Assembly (NCBI GenBank): GCA_026015225.1
Contig: JAOZGV010000162.1
Coordinates: 1-6,179, forward strand
DNA from: Candidatus Bathyarchaeota archaeon
Lineage (GTDB): Archaea > Thermoproteota > Bathyarchaeia > 40CM-2-53-6 > RBG-13-38-9
Length of the DNA: 6,179 bases
Direction of reading: 5' to 3'
A program made the position numbers and the translations under genes. Below are positions 5,158 to 6,179 of this stretch, in pieces (position 1 is the stretch's first letter; each line of letters opens with the position of its first letter). The notes beneath the pieces were generated by a model. The model had not been told where the DNA came from and did not search any database. It saw only the letters and a program-made list of their open reading frames with translations.

Positions 5158-6179
5158 TTAGAAATTCTTTTGTTCTCTAAGAATTTCATATGCTTTCCTA
5201 ATTCCATCCTCTAATTTTATATCTACGCCCAGCTCAGACATGGTCAATCCCAAAGTCGTTATCAGTTTTTGAATATAATCAGGCGATATTTGCATCTCAT
5301 TGATCGTACCAAACTGAAAAACTTCTGGTCTGTACGGTGAGGCAATTACTGAGAGATGGTATCTTTCACCCATGATTCGTTCCACATCAGTGGATTTAAC
5401 TCCAGGAGGATAAGGCAATGCTGTTACAACATCACTGCAGAATCTATTAGTAGATGCACAACCATCGCATTTAGAGCAATCAGGAAAAACTTTAAGTCCC
5501 ATCTCAATGAGACTACATCTCAAAGCTCTAGCAGCCACTTCATGTAATTTTAAAGCCTCTTTTAGGCCAAGTGAAAATATCCAGTCTAATGTAGCTCTGA
5601 CAGCATGAATAACAGGTGTTGGTATAGGAGGTTCACACTCCAGTTTCAAGGGCTCTTTCCAGGGGGCTAAATCGTTATAAACTCCGAAAATTGGAGTTTT
5701 TCTATTTTGAATAACGTCCCAAGCTTTGTCACTTACTGTTATGAAAGCAAGACCCACTGGTGCAGTTAAGCATTTATGCGATCCTGAGAAGCAAAAGTCA
5801 GCTCCCCATTCATCGACCTTAACTTCCATACCCCCAAGGGAGGTTGCACAATCGACTATAAATAAGGCATCTGATTCCCTTTTTACAATTTCACTGATTT
5901 CAGAGATTTTGTTAAAAATGCCAGTATCTGTTTCGACATGCATTACCGCAACTGCTTTTACATCACTATTTTGCTTTAAAATCTCCTCTACTTTTTCTAA
6001 ATTTACTGGAAGTCTTGGATCTTCTTGATATACTATAGGCTCACCTCTAAAGGACTTGACTACTCTTGGTACGTAATTGCCCCAATAACCATTTGTTATG
6101 GCGAGTAATTTATCTCCAGGTTCAATTATATTGCTTATAATAGGATCGAAAGCTACCCTTATAGAACCTGTAAGACCGA
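5158..6179 (-). CDS. Class V PLP aminotransferase, alanine/serine-glyoxylate type (N-terminus outside window)
   Basis: PLP-dependent aminotransferase of the alanine-glyoxylate / serine-pyruvate group, which moves an amino group between an amino acid and a 2-oxo acid. The frame stays open to the right edge, giving 339 visible residues; roughly 60-75 N-terminal ones are missing. The visible part begins at the cofactor-phosphate loop (GLTGSIRVAF), then EPGDKLLAITNGYWGNY, MHVETDTG at 79-86, VDCATSLGG with the pyridine-binding D109, and SGSHKCLTAPVGLAF with the PLP lysine K135 (codon 5773-5775). Two departures stand out: an insertion with CX2CX2CX6C at 234-247, and FQFG at 287-290 where relatives carry the substrate-binding arginine in FRIG. 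An ATG at 5943 is internal and not the start. It is convergent with the amidohydrolase; the true donor, acceptor and pathway are unknown. Confidence 0.9.
   Translation of the reverse strand, partial: GLTGSIRVAFDPIISNIIEPGDKLLAITNGYWGNYVPRVVKSFRGEPIVYQEDPRLPVNLEKVEEILKQNSDVKAVAVMHVETDTGIFNKISEISEIVKRESDALFIVDCATSLGGMEVKVDEWGADFCFSGSHKCLTAPVGLAFITVSDKAWDVIQNRKTPIFGVYNDLAPWKEPLKLECEPPIPTPVIHAVRATLDWIFSLGLKEALKLHEVAARALRCSLIEMGLKVFPDCSKCDGCASTNRFCSDVVTALPYPPGVKSTDVERIMGERYHLSVIASPYRPEVFQFGTINEMQISPDYIQKLITTLGLTMSELGVDIKLEDGIRKAYEILREQKNF

Noticed and set aside
5943..5943. ATG at 5943 as the aminotransferase start
   Set aside because: The frame continues upstream with family-typical sequence (cofactor phosphate loop and EPGDK region) to the window edge, so this methionine is internal.
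5726..6028. Plus-strand open frame of 100 codons inside the aminotransferase
   Set aside because: It is antisense to a strongly conserved coding region and resembles no family.

Overview
The window is AT-rich and carries six protein genes, four complete and two cut by the window edges. The left half holds parts of a branched-chain amino acid (LIV/HAAT family) ABC importer. The right half holds two metabolic enzymes: an amidohydrolase of the YtcJ-like (Amidohydro_3) group and a class V PLP aminotransferase of the alanine/serine-glyoxylate type. No RNA gene, insertion sequence or CRISPR array is visible.

Layout. Positions 1-590 (+): end of the permease LivH, its start lying left of the window. 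Positions 533-673: three tandem copies of a 47-bp unit that covers the livH end and the gap before the next gene. Positions 681-1652 (+): the second permease, LivM. Positions 2436-1723 and 3212-2433 (-): ATPases LivF and LivG, with livG first and livF second, overlapping by 4 bp. Positions 3213-3435: a divergent intergenic region rich in TTAAGAA motifs. Positions 3436-5055 (+): the amidohydrolase. Positions 6179-5158 (-): the aminotransferase, lacking its N-terminus. The gaps 1653-1722 and 5056-5157 separate convergent genes and hold only weak terminator-like sequence. No stretch without a gene exceeds 300 bp.

How the genes fit together (inference). LivH and LivM would form the membrane channel and LivG and LivF the ATP-hydrolysing pair. 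The substrate-binding protein is not in the window and could lie to the left. LIV-type importers carry branched-chain amino acids but also amides, urea and other small amino compounds, so the substrate cannot be read from these genes. An amidohydrolase divergent from livG and a nearby aminotransferase suggest uptake of a small amide- or amine-bearing compound, hydrolysis, then transfer of an amino group to a keto acid.

Organism. This cannot be settled from the window. Heavy use of ATA and AGA codons, and an initiation pattern with no clear Shine-Dalgarno site before first genes (livG, amidohydrolase) but clear ones before internal genes (GAGGT before livF, GGAG before livM), fit an AT-rich archaeon. 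A bacterium is not excluded. The points most worth a second look are the four-cysteine insertion and lost substrate arginine in the aminotransferase, the 47-bp triplication at the livH end, and the TTAAGAA cluster.
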